NCBI RefSeq assembly: GCF_900182985.1
Contig: NZ_FXUY01000001.1
Span: 310,001 to 374,000, forward strand
Origin: Pseudomonas helmanticensis
GTDB lineage: Bacteria; Pseudomonadota; Gammaproteobacteria; Pseudomonadales; Pseudomonadaceae
Direction: 5' to 3'
DNA: 64,000 nt
Shown here: positions 16,892 through 25,750 of the stretch, piece by piece
Position numbering within the stretch: the stretch's first letter is position 1
Layout: every line of letters starts with the position of its first letter
The notes under the pieces: model-generated
Told to the model about the DNA's origin: nothing
Seen by the model: only the letters and a program-made list of their open reading frames with translations
Databases searched by the model: none
Program-made: the position numbers and the translations under genes

Positions 16892-18703
16892 ATGCCTGAT
16901 CTATCGCGTATCACGTCCTTGTTCGATCAGGCGCAGCGAGCCATGCGGCTGGTCTGGGGGACATCGCGCGGCTTGTTTCTGGGGCTGGTGCTGGCGACAT
17001 TGGTGGCCGGGCTTTTGCCGGCACTGGCGGCTTGGCTGGGGCAACGGATTGTCGATGCCGTGGTGGCAGCGATGCAGTTGCACGCACAAAACGGCAGTGC
17101 ACCGCTGTGGCCAGTGTTGCGTTATGTGTTGCTGGAAGCCGGGGTGTTGGCGCTGTTGTCGGGCACCCAACGGGCACTCTCGGTGCAGCAGTCGCTGTTG
17201 CGGGTGCAACTGGGGCAGAAGGTCAATACGCTGATTTTGCAGAAAGCACAGACCCTCTCGCTGGTGCAGTTCGAGAACTCCGAGTTCTACGACAAGCTGG
17301 TGCGTGTGCGTCGCGAGGCGTCGACCCGGCCATTGGCGCTGGTCATGAAGTCGTTGGGCCTGGTTCAGAATCTGATCATGCTGATCAGCTTTGGCGTGTT
17401 GCTGGTGCACTTTTCCCCTTGGGCGCTGGTGCTGCTGGTCGTGGGAGCGTTGCCGGTGTTCTTTGCCGAGGCGCATTTTTCCGGTGACGCCTTTCGCTTG
17501 TTCACCCGCCGTGCGCCGGAGAGTCGCCAGCAGAGCTACATCGAAACCTTGCTGTCCCACGAAACCTATATCAAAGAGGTCAAGCTGTTCGGCTTCGCCC
17601 CGCTGTTGCTGCAACGTTACCGCGACACGTTCGCCAGGCTGTATGCCGAAGACCGGCGCCTGACGTTGCGCCGCGATGGCTGGGGTTTCGGCCACGGCCT
17701 GCTCGGTACTGCCGCGTTTTACCTGGCCTATGCCTGGGTGGTGATCGATGCCGTGCATGGCCAGATCAGCCTCGGCCAGATGACCATGTATCTGGTGCTG
17801 TTCAAGCAAGGTCAAAGTGCGGTGAGCAGCAGCCTGAGTGCGATCAGCGGTCTCTACGAAGATGGCCTCTACCTGACCAGTCTTTATGAATACCTCGCCG
17901 AACCGGTGCAGGCGGATACCGGCCACCTGACGGTTGGCGCCTGCCCGGGCGATGGTTTGCGTTTCGAGAACGTCGGATTCCGCTATCCGGGGGCCAGTCG
18001 ACCGGCCCTGGAAAACATTGACCTGCAACTGTTGCCAGGCAAGAGCATTGCGTTGGTCGGGGAGAACGGTTCCGGCAAGACCACGCTGATCAAGTTGCTG
18101 ACCCGGCTCTACCGTCCTGATCAAGGGCGCATTCTGCTCGACGGCAGCGATTTGCAGGATTGGCAGGAAACCGCGTTACGTCGGCGCATTGGCGTGATTT
18201 TTCAGGATTACATCCGCTATCAGTTCAGCGTCGGAGAAAACATCGGCGTCGGCGATACCCTGGCGTTCAACGACCCGCAACGCTGGCAGGAAGCCGCTGC
18301 CCAAGGCATGGCCGCACCCTTCATCGAAGGTCTCGACAAGGGTTATGCCACGCAGTTGGGGCGCTGGTTTGCCGGTGGCCAGGAATTGTCCGGTGGGCAG
18401 TGGCAGAAGATTGCCTTGTCGCGCGCGTACATGCGCCGTGATGCCGACATTCTGATCCTCGATGAGCCGACTTCGGCCCTCGACCCGGCGGCCGAGGCGG
18501 CGGTGTTCGAGCATTTCAGCCAGCATACTGAAGGGCGCATGACGCTGCTGATCTCCCACCGGTTTTCCAGCGTGCGCAACGCCGACCACATCATCGTGCT
18601 GCAACAGGGGCGGATTCTCGAGCAGGGTGCTCACGAGCAACTGATCGCCGCTGGCGGGCATTACGCGCAACTGTTCGACTTGCAGGCGCGCGGTTACCGC
18701 TAG
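16892..18703 (+). CDS. ABC exporter: fused membrane and ATPase domains
   Basis: The 603-residue half-transporter carries an N-terminal transmembrane domain with about six hydrophobic segments (residues 20-330) and a C-terminal ATPase: Walker A GENGSGKTT near 390, signature LSGGQWQK near 500, Walker B ILILDEPTSALD near 522 and H-loop LISHR near 553. It should homodimerise in the inner membrane and export a lipid, peptide or drug; the membrane domain resembles MsbA/bacteriocin-type exporters. There is no accessory gene to name the cargo. Its stop overlaps the convergent esterase gene stop by three bases. Confidence 0.87.
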   Translation: MPDLSRITSLFDQAQRAMRLVWGTSRGLFLGLVLATLVAGLLPALAAWLGQRIVDAVVAAMQLHAQNGSAPLWPVLRYVLLEAGVLALLSGTQRALSVQQSLLRVQLGQKVNTLILQKAQTLSLVQFENSEFYDKLVRVRREASTRPLALVMKSLGLVQNLIMLISFGVLLVHFSPWALVLLVVGALPVFFAEAHFSGDAFRLFTRRAPESRQQSYIETLLSHETYIKEVKLFGFAPLLLQRYRDTFARLYAEDRRLTLRRDGWGFGHGLLGTAAFYLAYAWVVIDAVHGQISLGQMTMYLVLFKQGQSAVSSSLSAISGLYEDGLYLTSLYEYLAEPVQADTGHLTVGACPGDGLRFENVGFRYPGASRPALENIDLQLLPGKSIALVGENGSGKTTLIKLLTRLYRPDQGRILLDGSDLQDWQETALRRRIGVIFQDYIRYQFSVGENIGVGDTLAFNDPQRWQEAAAQGMAAPFIEGLDKGYATQLGRWFAGGQELSGGQWQKIALSRAYMRRDADILILDEPTSALDPAAEAAVFEHFSQHTEGRMTLLISHRFSSVRNADHIIVLQQGRILEQGAHEQLIAAGGHYAQLFDLQARGYR

Positions 18704-19644
18704 GTGTCGCGCCCGCTGCGCACGGTCGCCGGCCCGGCCACCCTTGGGGCGGGTTTGCTCTGCATCAGGCTGTCGAGTGCCTTGCGGTAGTTTTGCCCGC
18801 CGAGCGCCATGCTGTTGTTGTGCGTGGCGCCCGGCACCAGCAACAGGCGTTTGGGCTGTTGGGCGGCGTTGAACAGTTGCTCGCTGAAACGCGGCGGCAC
18901 GAACGCATCGGCCAAACCATGCACCACCAGCAGCGGCATATGGATGTCGGCGATCTTGTCGATCGAATCGAATTTCTGCGACAGCAGCCAGCGCACTGGC
19001 AGCGAAGTATTGGCCACGGCAGCGGCGACGTCGGCGAGCGAGGTGAAGGTCGATTCGATCACCAGCCCGCGCACCGGTAACGGCGTGTGCTCGCGAGCCG
19101 CGTCCTGGCCGAGTTCAGCGGCGAGATCGATGGCGACGGCGCCACCAAGTGAATGCCCATAGATCAGGCGCTTGTCCGGATCCGGTTGCAGCAGCTTGAA
19201 ACGTTCCCACGCTACCCGTGCGTCTTCATAAACACTGCCTTCCGACGGCAGATCGCCGTGACTCTGGCCGAAGCCGCGATAGTCGATGGCCAAAACCGAA
19301 TAACCCGCTGCGCGCAGTTGTTCGATGCGGAACAACTGCCCGGTGAGATTCCAGCGCACGCCATGCAGATAGAGGATGGCCGGGGCATTGGCTTTCTCGG
19401 CCGGCCACCACCAGGCGTGGATGTTTTGCCCGGCCTTGAAGCTTTTCGGTTGCAGATCGAGTTCCTGCACGCTGCTCGGCAAGCCGTGGTACCAGCCAGC
19501 CGTTCCCGGTTCGATGCGAAACAGCAATTTGCGTTCGGTGTGTTCGAGTACGGCACAACTCGTCGGCACGCCGATGATCAGCGCGGTCATGCAGGCGAAC
19601 GCCAGACGGCGGCGTCGCAGGCGAGTCATGAAGGCAAGGAACAT
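18700..19644 (-). CDS. Alpha/beta hydrolase, membrane-anchored or lipoprotein-like
   Basis: The product has about 314 residues from ATG 19644 (a GGTG site lies upstream; ATG 19629 is an alternative). An Arg-rich N terminus followed by a hydrophobic stretch (LAFACMTALIIGVPTSC) suggests an export signal or lipobox with Cys near residue 34. The hydrolase core has the oxyanion strand LYLHGVRWNLTG, the nucleophile elbow IYGHSLGGAVAID, LLVVHGLADAFVPP (Asp) and ATHNNS (His). It resembles the BEM46/YfhR-like serine hydrolases. The substrate is unknown. Confidence 0.82.
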   Translation of the reverse strand: MFLAFMTRLRRRRLAFACMTALIIGVPTSCAVLEHTERKLLFRIEPGTAGWYHGLPSSVQELDLQPKSFKAGQNIHAWWWPAEKANAPAILYLHGVRWNLTGQLFRIEQLRAAGYSVLAIDYRGFGQSHGDLPSEGSVYEDARVAWERFKLLQPDPDKRLIYGHSLGGAVAIDLAAELGQDAAREHTPLPVRGLVIESTFTSLADVAAAVANTSLPVRWLLSQKFDSIDKIADIHMPLLVVHGLADAFVPPRFSEQLFNAAQQPKRLLLVPGATHNNSMALGGQNYRKALDSLMQSKPAPRVAGPATVRSGRDT

Positions 19645-19756
19645 TAAACGTTTCACCAAGGCGCAGACAAAGAATGCTTTTTAACAGATGCCTTGCGTTG
19701 CGCGCGACATATTCGACCAACGTGCCCGCGCAACGATTACAAAATGCTGCAACGAC

Positions 19757-20755
19757 TCAGTCGACGCGCAGCACGATCTTGCCGATGTGGTCGCCGGCCT
19801 CCATGTGCGCATGGGCCAGGGCGGCGTCGGCCAGCGCGTAAACCTTGTCGATGATCGGCAGGCAACGGCCGGCGGCCAGCACCGGCCAGACGTGTTCGCG
19901 CAGTTGCTCGGCGATTTCGGCTTTTTCCGCCGCCGTGCGGGCGCGCAGCAGTGATCCAGTGATGACCGCGCGTTTGGCCATCATCGCCAGCAGATCGAAC
20001 TCATTGGCCTTGGCGCCGCCAAGGAAACCGAGCATCACCACGCGGCCATCCATCGCCAGGGCGCGCACATTATTGTTGAGGTACGAACCGCCCATGATAT
20101 CGAGCACCACGTTCACCCCTTGGCCGCCAGTTTTCTCGGCGATGACGCCGGCGAAATCCTCTTCACGATAATTGATCGGCTGGCCACCCAGCTCGCGGAT
20201 TGCTGCACATTTGTCAGGGCTTCCGGCAGTGGCAAAGGCTTCGATGCCGAATTCATTGCAGAGCATCAGCGCGGTGGTGCCGATGCCGCTGGTGCCGCCG
20301 TGAATCAGCGCGCGTTGGCCGCGGCTGGCGCCCCCGAGGCCGAACAGGTTGGCCCACACGGTGAAGAAGGTTTCCGGGATGGCAGCGGCCTGAATCCAGT
20401 CAATTCCCTCGGGAATCGGCAGGGTCTGGCCGGCCGGGACGTTGCAGTATTCGGCATAACCGCCGCCATTGGTCAGCGCACAGACTCGATCGCCAATGGC
20501 GAACTGACTGACGCCTTTGCCAAGCGCGACGACTTCGCCAGCCACTTCCAGGCCAGGAATCGGGTTCATCCCGGGTTTCATCGGGTATTTCCCGGCGCGC
20601 TGCAATGCGTCGGGCCGATTGATACCGGCGGCGTGTACGCGGATCAGCACTTCGCCTTCAGCTGCGGCCGGCAACGGCACACGTCTGGCTTGCAGAACTT
20701 CGGGGCCGCCGGGTTCGGTGATTTCGATGCGGGTCATTTCGTTGGGCAGGGACAT
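19757..20755 (-). CDS. NAD(P)H quinone oxidoreductase, PIG3 family
   Basis: The 332-residue zinc-free medium-chain reductase starts at ATG 20755 behind a perfect AGGAGG. Features are the GroES-like N-terminal half (VHAAGINRPDALQRAGKYP, about residues 42-60), PIPGLEVAGEVVALGKG, and the NADP-binding HGGTSGIGTTALMLC (about 147-161). The PIG3/TP53I3-type family reduces quinones with NADPH in the cytoplasm. It is monocistronic; the MFS gene lies upstream on the same strand, 57 bp away, separated by REP sequence. Confidence 0.88.
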   Translation of the reverse strand: MSLPNEMTRIEITEPGGPEVLQARRVPLPAAAEGEVLIRVHAAGINRPDALQRAGKYPMKPGMNPIPGLEVAGEVVALGKGVSQFAIGDRVCALTNGGGYAEYCNVPAGQTLPIPEGIDWIQAAAIPETFFTVWANLFGLGGASRGQRALIHGGTSGIGTTALMLCNEFGIEAFATAGSPDKCAAIRELGGQPINYREEDFAGVIAEKTGGQGVNVVLDIMGGSYLNNNVRALAMDGRVVMLGFLGGAKANEFDLLAMMAKRAVITGSLLRARTAAEKAEIAEQLREHVWPVLAAGRCLPIIDKVYALADAALAHAHMEAGDHIGKIVLRVD

Positions 20756-20812
20756 GTTGGTTCCTCCTGATAAGGGTGTGTGTAGATGGGAGTCGTGCAT
20801 CGCTCGATAAAT

Positions 20813-22090
20813 TCAGGACAATCGCTGTGGGAGCGGGCTTGCTCGCGAAGGCGTCGGGTCAGGCAGTGCAGCGTTGGCGGATAAAGCGCTATCGCGAGCA
20901 GGCTCACTCCAGGGGGATGCGTGATTCCATAAAATCATCGCTTGCTCCAGCAGCAGCGCCACCCCAATCGCGCCCGCTGCAATCACGAACAACAGCGCGT
21001 GATGGCCGCCCGAGGCATTGAACAGTGCCGAATACGCAAATCCGGCCAACGCCTGAAACGTCGCAAACGATACTGTCGCGCGGCTCCAGGCAGTTTGCTG
21101 GCGATGATGCTCCGGCACCAGTTCATGCACCCGGGCCAGCGCCAGCGGCACGATGCCTGGCGGGAATGAGCCGAGAATCACCGCGAGCAACGCCAGCGCA
21201 ATAAAGGAATGGCACACCGCCAGCAAGCCAAGCGTGATCGCCTGCACCACCAGCACCAGACGAATGCTCCAGAGCGCGCCGAAGCGATCCGCCAGAACGC
21301 CATAGCTGACCGGCCCGACAATCGCGCCCAGGCCATACATCACCCACACCAGCGCACCGACATGCGCCCCGGCGCCGAGTCCGCGCGCCACGTAATCGAC
21401 CAGAAACACCATGGCTGGCACCAGACCGGCGGCCATGAACGCATATTGGGCGAACAACAGATAAACCCCGGGCGGTGTCGGCTGAACCACCGCGCTGTGC
21501 TGCGCTGCAACAGGATGCGGCAGATCAACTGGCCAAGCGAACCAGCTCAGCGCCGTCAGTAACAGCGACAACGCGCCGAGCCCCAGCCAGGTGGCAGGCA
21601 AACCCAGGCTCAGCAGCGGCGGGACAATCGTCCCGGAACCGGCGATGCCCAGGCCGATGCCGAGAAAGATTGCCCCACTCGCCAGCCCTCGACGAGGCAC
21701 CGGCACATGCGGCAAAACGGTGGCGGCGACCAATACCATGATCGCGCCGCCGGCGATCCCCGACAGCAACCGCCAGCCGAAGAACCAGCCTACCGAGAGC
21801 GGGTAGGCACAGGCGAAAAATGCCGCCGTCACGGCCAGCATCATCAAGCGCAGCGCGGTTTTATTGCCGAGTTGACGCGCCAGCGGTCGACCGAGCAGGG
21901 CACCGATCAGATATCCGATCAAATTGGCCGCGCCGAGATAGACCACATCGTTGGCCGCGAACCACTGCGCCTGAATCAGCGCAGGAATCAGCGGTGTGTA
22001 AGCAAAGCGCGCCAGGCCGATGCTCACCAGACTGGCGCAGAGCCCGGCGAAGATCGGCAGCCAGATCCTGCTGGATGTTGAGTTACGCAT
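20813..22090 (-). CDS. MFS transporter, YbfB/YjiJ family
   Basis: The 425-residue inner-membrane protein has about 12 hydrophobic segments, starting with WLPIFAGLCASLVSIGLARF and YLIGALLGRPLARQLGN, the typical YbfB/YjiJ pattern. Substrates of this family are poorly known. About the last 35 residues (after ILWNHAS) are encoded by a REP element, so the original stop was probably lost and the tail is secondary. It is divergent from a LysR-type regulator (111 bp between starts) whose operators lie in the gap, so it is likely that regulator's target. Confidence 0.85.
   Translation of the reverse strand: MRNSTSSRIWLPIFAGLCASLVSIGLARFAYTPLIPALIQAQWFAANDVVYLGAANLIGYLIGALLGRPLARQLGNKTALRLMMLAVTAAFFACAYPLSVGWFFGWRLLSGIAGGAIMVLVAATVLPHVPVPRRGLASGAIFLGIGLGIAGSGTIVPPLLSLGLPATWLGLGALSLLLTALSWFAWPVDLPHPVAAQHSAVVQPTPPGVYLLFAQYAFMAAGLVPAMVFLVDYVARGLGAGAHVGALVWVMYGLGAIVGPVSYGVLADRFGALWSIRLVLVVQAITLGLLAVCHSFIALALLAVILGSFPPGIVPLALARVHELVPEHHRQQTAWSRATVSFATFQALAGFAYSALFNASGGHHALLFVIAAGAIGVALLLEQAMILWNHASPWSEPARDSALSANAALPDPTPSRASPLPQRLS
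20826..20920. repeat. REP pair overlapping the 3' end of the MFS gene
   Basis: TGTGGGAGCGGGCTTGCTCG and the inverse ATCGCGAGCAGGCTCACTCC lie inside the coding region and provide its final codons and stop. Confidence 0.75.
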
Positions 22091-22140
22091 GATTGCGATC
22101 CCGTGAATGGTTTATGGCGCCCAGCATATCGGCTATGGTT

Positions 22141-22190
22141 GCTGCGTTAATGCAGCGATTTGGCATGGTTGTGATGCGTAATTGCATCAC
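22141..22190. promoter_or_regulatory. Two matching palindromes, likely LysR operators
   Basis: GCTGCGTTAATGCAGC (22141-22156) and GTGATGCGTAATTGCATCAC (22171-22190) share the core TGC-N6-GCA with AT-rich centres. Their centres are 32 bp apart, about three helical turns. They lie between the divergent MFS and LysR genes. Confidence 0.6.
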
Positions 22191-22201
22191 TTGGAGGCTG
22201 G

Positions 22202-23077
22202 ATGAATTGGGATGATGCACGGGTGTTTCTCGCCGTCTGCCGCGAGTCGACCTTGCGCGGCGCTGCGCGGGTGCTGGGCGTTGATCAGGCAACCGTCGGA
22301 CGGCGAATCAGTGCGCTGGAAAAATCGCTGGGCGCGACGCTGTTTCTGCGGACTTCCGACGGCTATGCGCTGACGGCGGTCGGCGAAGCGGCGCTGAAAA
22401 ACGTCGAGAAAATGGAGCATTCAGCGCTTGAGCTGGAGCGGCAGATCCAGGGGCTGGATGATCGTCTGACCGGCACTGTACGGATCAGTACCACCGATTC
22501 GCTGGCCATCGACTTTCTGATCCCGGCGATTGCCCACCTGCATGAGCTGCATCCCGATATACGGGTGCAACTGGATGCTTCTACGCAAATCCTCAGCCTG
22601 GCCAAGCGCGAAGCCGACATCGCCGTGCGCAATACCCGTCCGGACAATCCCGATCTGATCGCGCGACGCATTGCCCGTTGGCCGGTGGGGTTGTTTGCTT
22701 CACAGGCCTACATCGACGCCAAAGGTATCCCGCAGCAGGGCGCCGCGTTCGAAGGCCATGATCTGGTGGTCTATCAGCCGTATCTGCAAAGTCAAAAAGA
22801 CCTGACCCTGGTATGCGAACCGGTGAGTCGCGGGCGAATCGTTGCCAGCCTCGGCTCCAGCCTGTTGCTGCGGCGCTCGATTGCGGCGGGCATCGGTGTA
22901 GGAGAAATGACCGTCTATATGGGCGAACGCGACGGTCTGGTCAGGCTCTGGCCGGAGCGAACCCGCCCGCAACCCTACGAAGTGTGGCTGGTGACCCATG
23001 CGGATTTACGCCACACCGCGCGGGTGCGAGCGGTGATCGCGCAGATCGTCGAGGCATTTGCGCAGGAGAATGAATAG
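22202..23077 (+). CDS. LysR-family transcriptional regulator
   Basis: The 291-residue protein starts at ATG 22202 behind GGAGG. Its N-terminal winged helix (MNWDDARVFLAVCRESTLRG... LGVDQATVGRRISALEKSLG) is the LysR DNA-binding domain; the substrate-binding half follows from about residue 90 (GTVRISTTDSLAIDFLIPAI). It belongs to the subgroup with the WDDARVFLAV start and is divergent from the MFS transporter gene. The paired palindromes in the gap, one close to its own start, suggest autoregulation and control of the transporter. Confidence 0.9.
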   Translation: MNWDDARVFLAVCRESTLRGAARVLGVDQATVGRRISALEKSLGATLFLRTSDGYALTAVGEAALKNVEKMEHSALELERQIQGLDDRLTGTVRISTTDSLAIDFLIPAIAHLHELHPDIRVQLDASTQILSLAKREADIAVRNTRPDNPDLIARRIARWPVGLFASQAYIDAKGIPQQGAAFEGHDLVVYQPYLQSQKDLTLVCEPVSRGRIVASLGSSLLLRRSIAAGIGVGEMTVYMGERDGLVRLWPERTRPQPYEVWLVTHADLRHTARVRAVIAQIVEAFAQENE

Positions 23078-23259
23078 CCCGATAGTCTGTTTTGACGGGG
23101 CTACATCGGCTGACGAAACGGCCTACACACAGGTCGGAATCAGCCGGCTTGTAGACGTTGGAGATGGGTTCTATTGTTTCAGCAGCCCGGTAAAAGGTTT
23201 CAGGCTTGCACCGGGGTGATGGACCACGGAAGGTCTCGGTAGACCCAGGAAGGTGTCGA

Positions 23260-23724
23260 ATGAAAGCCACGGAACTCAGTCGGAATCCAGTCAGTGATTT
23301 ATCGAGCAAAGGTCGGAATACTCAAGCCATGAACGCTATCAGCCGCGAAGAATTCAATGCCAGGATCGAGACCATTGAGGCACGGATGGATGCTCGGGTT
23401 GAGGGTGTGTCGGCGAAAATAGATGCCTATATTTCGGTGCAGACCGAGCGTGATAAACGCTACGACCTGATCTCGCTGGATATGCAAAGAATCGCCAAAG
23501 GCGCAGAGGAAGCCGCCAGGCAAGGTGCCACTGTCAAAGCTAACGTCTGGGCTGCAACGGCTGTTCAGTTACTTGGTTTGGTCGCCATCGTCGTTGGTGC
23601 CTATTACGCGAATCAGGCGAACATGTATGTAGCGATACAAACGAAGCTCGCTGCGGTTCAGGCGGGGAAGGACATCCGTGTACCGAAGCAGTTGCTACTG
23701 CCATCGCTTACACCGCCCCAATAG
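23260..23724 (+). CDS. Unrecognised coiled-coil protein with one membrane segment
   Basis: The product has 154 residues from ATG 23260 (GGAAGG upstream). Residues 25-100 are charged and helical with heptad-like repeats (EFNARIETIEARMDARVEGV), followed by a single hydrophobic helix (WAATAVQLLGLVAIVVGAYY, about residues 103-122) and a short soluble tail. It looks like a membrane-anchored coiled-coil protein of the type often annotated as hypothetical in Pseudomonas. It is single-gene and ends at a strong terminator. Confidence 0.7.
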   Translation: MKATELSRNPVSDLSSKGRNTQAMNAISREEFNARIETIEARMDARVEGVSAKIDAYISVQTERDKRYDLISLDMQRIAKGAEEAARQGATVKANVWAATAVQLLGLVAIVVGAYYANQANMYVAIQTKLAAVQAGKDIRVPKQLLLPSLTPPQ

Positions 23725-23754
23725 AAAGCGGCCTTCAAGGAAGGCCGCTTTTTT
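23725..23754 (+). terminator. Rho-independent terminator
   Basis: GCGGCCTT and AAGGCCGC pair around CAAGG and are followed by T6, directly after the coiled-coil gene; the convergent pirin gene ends just beyond. Confidence 0.9.
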
Positions 23755-23776
23755 ATCGCCGTTGGAAAGCACCACT

Positions 23777-24499
23777 TCATGGCATCTGCGGCAACTCCTG
23801 CGGCCGCAAGTCGAACACCAGCACCTCGGCGTCCACGCCATTGCTCAAGGTCAGTGCCTGCTCTTCACGAACCCGCACGCCATCGCCTTCCTGCAATTGC
23901 ACGCCATTGAGTTCAACACTGCCACGCGCCACATGCACGTAGGCATAACGGTCGGCCGCCAGTTTCAGCGTGGCGCTTTCCTTACCGTCGAACAGGCCGG
24001 CAAACACCCGTGCATCCTGACGTACTTTCAGCGAGCCATCGGAGCCGTCCGGCGAAATGATCAACTGCAGGCGACCACGTTTTTTCTGCGCGCTGAAGTG
24101 CTCCTGTTGATAGCGCGGTTTGGCGCCACTGACTTCCGGCACGATCCAGATTTGCAGGAAGTGCACCGGCTTGCTCGCTGAATGGTTGAACTCACTGTGC
24201 GCGACGCCGCTGCCGGCGCTCATCAGTTGCACATCGCCGGGGCGGATCACCGAGCCGGTGCCGAGGGTGTCCTTGTGTTCCAGCGCACCCTCAAGCACGT
24301 AGGAAAAAATCTCCATGTCGCGATGCGGGTGCTGGCCGAAGCCTTTGCCGGCGGCAACACGGTCATCGTTGATCACCAGCAGGTCGGAGAAACCCTGTTC
24401 ACGCGGGTCGCGGTAGCTGGCGAAGGAAAACGTGTGGAACGACTTCAACCAGCCATGATTGGCGAGGCCACGATCGGAGGCTTTGCGAAGGGTCAGCAT
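23777..24499 (-). CDS. Pirin-family protein (YhhW-like)
   Basis: The 240-residue bicupin starts at ATG 24499 behind AAGGAG. The N-terminal cupin contains the metal ligands of pirins: HPHRDMEIFSYVLEG (His57, His59) and SGVAHSEFNHS (His and Glu about 100-104). The C-terminal cupin (about 130-235) is more divergent. Bacterial pirins such as YhhW have quercetin 2,3-dioxygenase activity in vitro; the in vivo role is unclear. It is divergent from a GlxA-type regulator 219 bp away, which may control it. Confidence 0.9.
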   Translation of the reverse strand: MLTLRKASDRGLANHGWLKSFHTFSFASYRDPREQGFSDLLVINDDRVAAGKGFGQHPHRDMEIFSYVLEGALEHKDTLGTGSVIRPGDVQLMSAGSGVAHSEFNHSASKPVHFLQIWIVPEVSGAKPRYQQEHFSAQKKRGRLQLIISPDGSDGSLKVRQDARVFAGLFDGKESATLKLAADRYAYVHVARGSVELNGVQLQEGDGVRVREEQALTLSNGVDAEVLVFDLRPQELPQMP

Positions 24500-24718
24500 G
24501 ATGAAATCTCCTTGCGGGACGTGAATTCGTCCGAGTGAGGAGAAGGTTACTGGTTACCGCTCTGCGCAATAAGTAGATGGAAATTGAAATACTGTCCTGA
24601 TCTGGTTGACAGTATTGTGGCGCCGGTCACGCTTTCTTTTGCAACGGCAACCGACTCTCTGGCCATAATGCGCGGTCTGTTTCCTGCGCAACTTTCTTTG
24701 ATTTCGTGAAGTCCTCCC

Positions 24719-25669
24719 ATGAAAACCGTGGCAATGGTGCTGTTTCCCGACTTTCTCCTGCTCGACATGGCCGGGCCGCTGGAAGTGTTTTCGGTTGCCA
24801 ACCGCTTTCTGAAAGCTGAATCGCACTATCAACTGATTACCCTCGGTACCGAGCGCGGGGCACTGCGAGCATCCAACGGCGTATCGGTGCTGCCCGACCG
24901 GCACATCGAAGAGGCTTCTGATCGCTATGACCTGTTGCTGGTGCCCGGCGGGCCAGGTGCCTACAACGAAAAATTCCCGGCACTGTTCGCCTGGCTACAA
25001 AGCGCGGTGTCACGTGCCGGACAATACGGTTCGATTTGTACCGGTGCCTTTGTGCTGGGCAATGCCGGGCTGCTCGACGGTTATCGGGTCACCACTCACT
25101 GGAATTACACCGAGCGGCTGATCAAGGGATTCCCCAAAGCCACTGTTGCGACGGACCAGATCTATGTCGAAGACCGCAACCTGATCACTTCGGGCGGGGT
25201 GACTGCCGGCATCGATCTGGCGTTGGCGGTGGTCGCTCGGGATCACGGCAAGAAACTCGCTCAGGATGTGGCGAAAGTCCTGCTGGTGGTGATGAAGCGT
25301 CAAGGTGGGCAGGCGCAGTTCAGCCCGTTGATGGCAGCCGTGGCCCCACAGGAGACGCCGATCACCCGCGCGCAGAATTACATCCTCGAACATCTCGACG
25401 AGGCGTTCACCATAGAACGCATGGCCGGGTTGGCAAACATGAGCGCGCGGCATTTTGCGCGGGTGTTCACCCGCGACATCAACATGACGCCGATGGAGTT
25501 TCTGCAAAGCGCGCGCATCGATTTTGCGCGAAGCCTGCTGGAAACCAGCGACCTGCCGCTGAAAACCGTGGCCTATAAAAGTGGTTTCGGCAGCGTGCGG
25601 CACATGCGCTCGGTGTTCGCGCAAAGGCTCGGCCTGACCCCTGCGCAGTACCGCGAACAGTTCAGCTAG
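24719..25669 (+). CDS. GlxA-family AraC-type transcriptional regulator
   Basis: The 316-residue protein has an N-terminal DJ-1/PfpI-like domain (LLDMAGPLEVFSVANRFL near residue 20, SICTGAFVLGNAGLLDGY near 106) and a C-terminal AraC DNA-binding domain (about 215-315, MAGLANMSARHFARVF and KTVAYKSGFGSVRHMRSVF). It is a paralogue of the FtrA-like regulator at 11749. It is divergent from the pirin gene and followed by a winged-helix regulator in the same direction. Confidence 0.87.
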   Translation: MKTVAMVLFPDFLLLDMAGPLEVFSVANRFLKAESHYQLITLGTERGALRASNGVSVLPDRHIEEASDRYDLLLVPGGPGAYNEKFPALFAWLQSAVSRAGQYGSICTGAFVLGNAGLLDGYRVTTHWNYTERLIKGFPKATVATDQIYVEDRNLITSGGVTAGIDLALAVVARDHGKKLAQDVAKVLLVVMKRQGGQAQFSPLMAAVAPQETPITRAQNYILEHLDEAFTIERMAGLANMSARHFARVFTRDINMTPMEFLQSARIDFARSLLETSDLPLKTVAYKSGFGSVRHMRSVFAQRLGLTPAQYREQFS

Positions 25670-25750
25670 AGCGGTTCTGTCCGTACCGCGCACTCCTATG
25701 TCCGTGTTGCGCCCTGTGTGGCGGTTGTACCGTCACTCAAGGCTGCCAAG

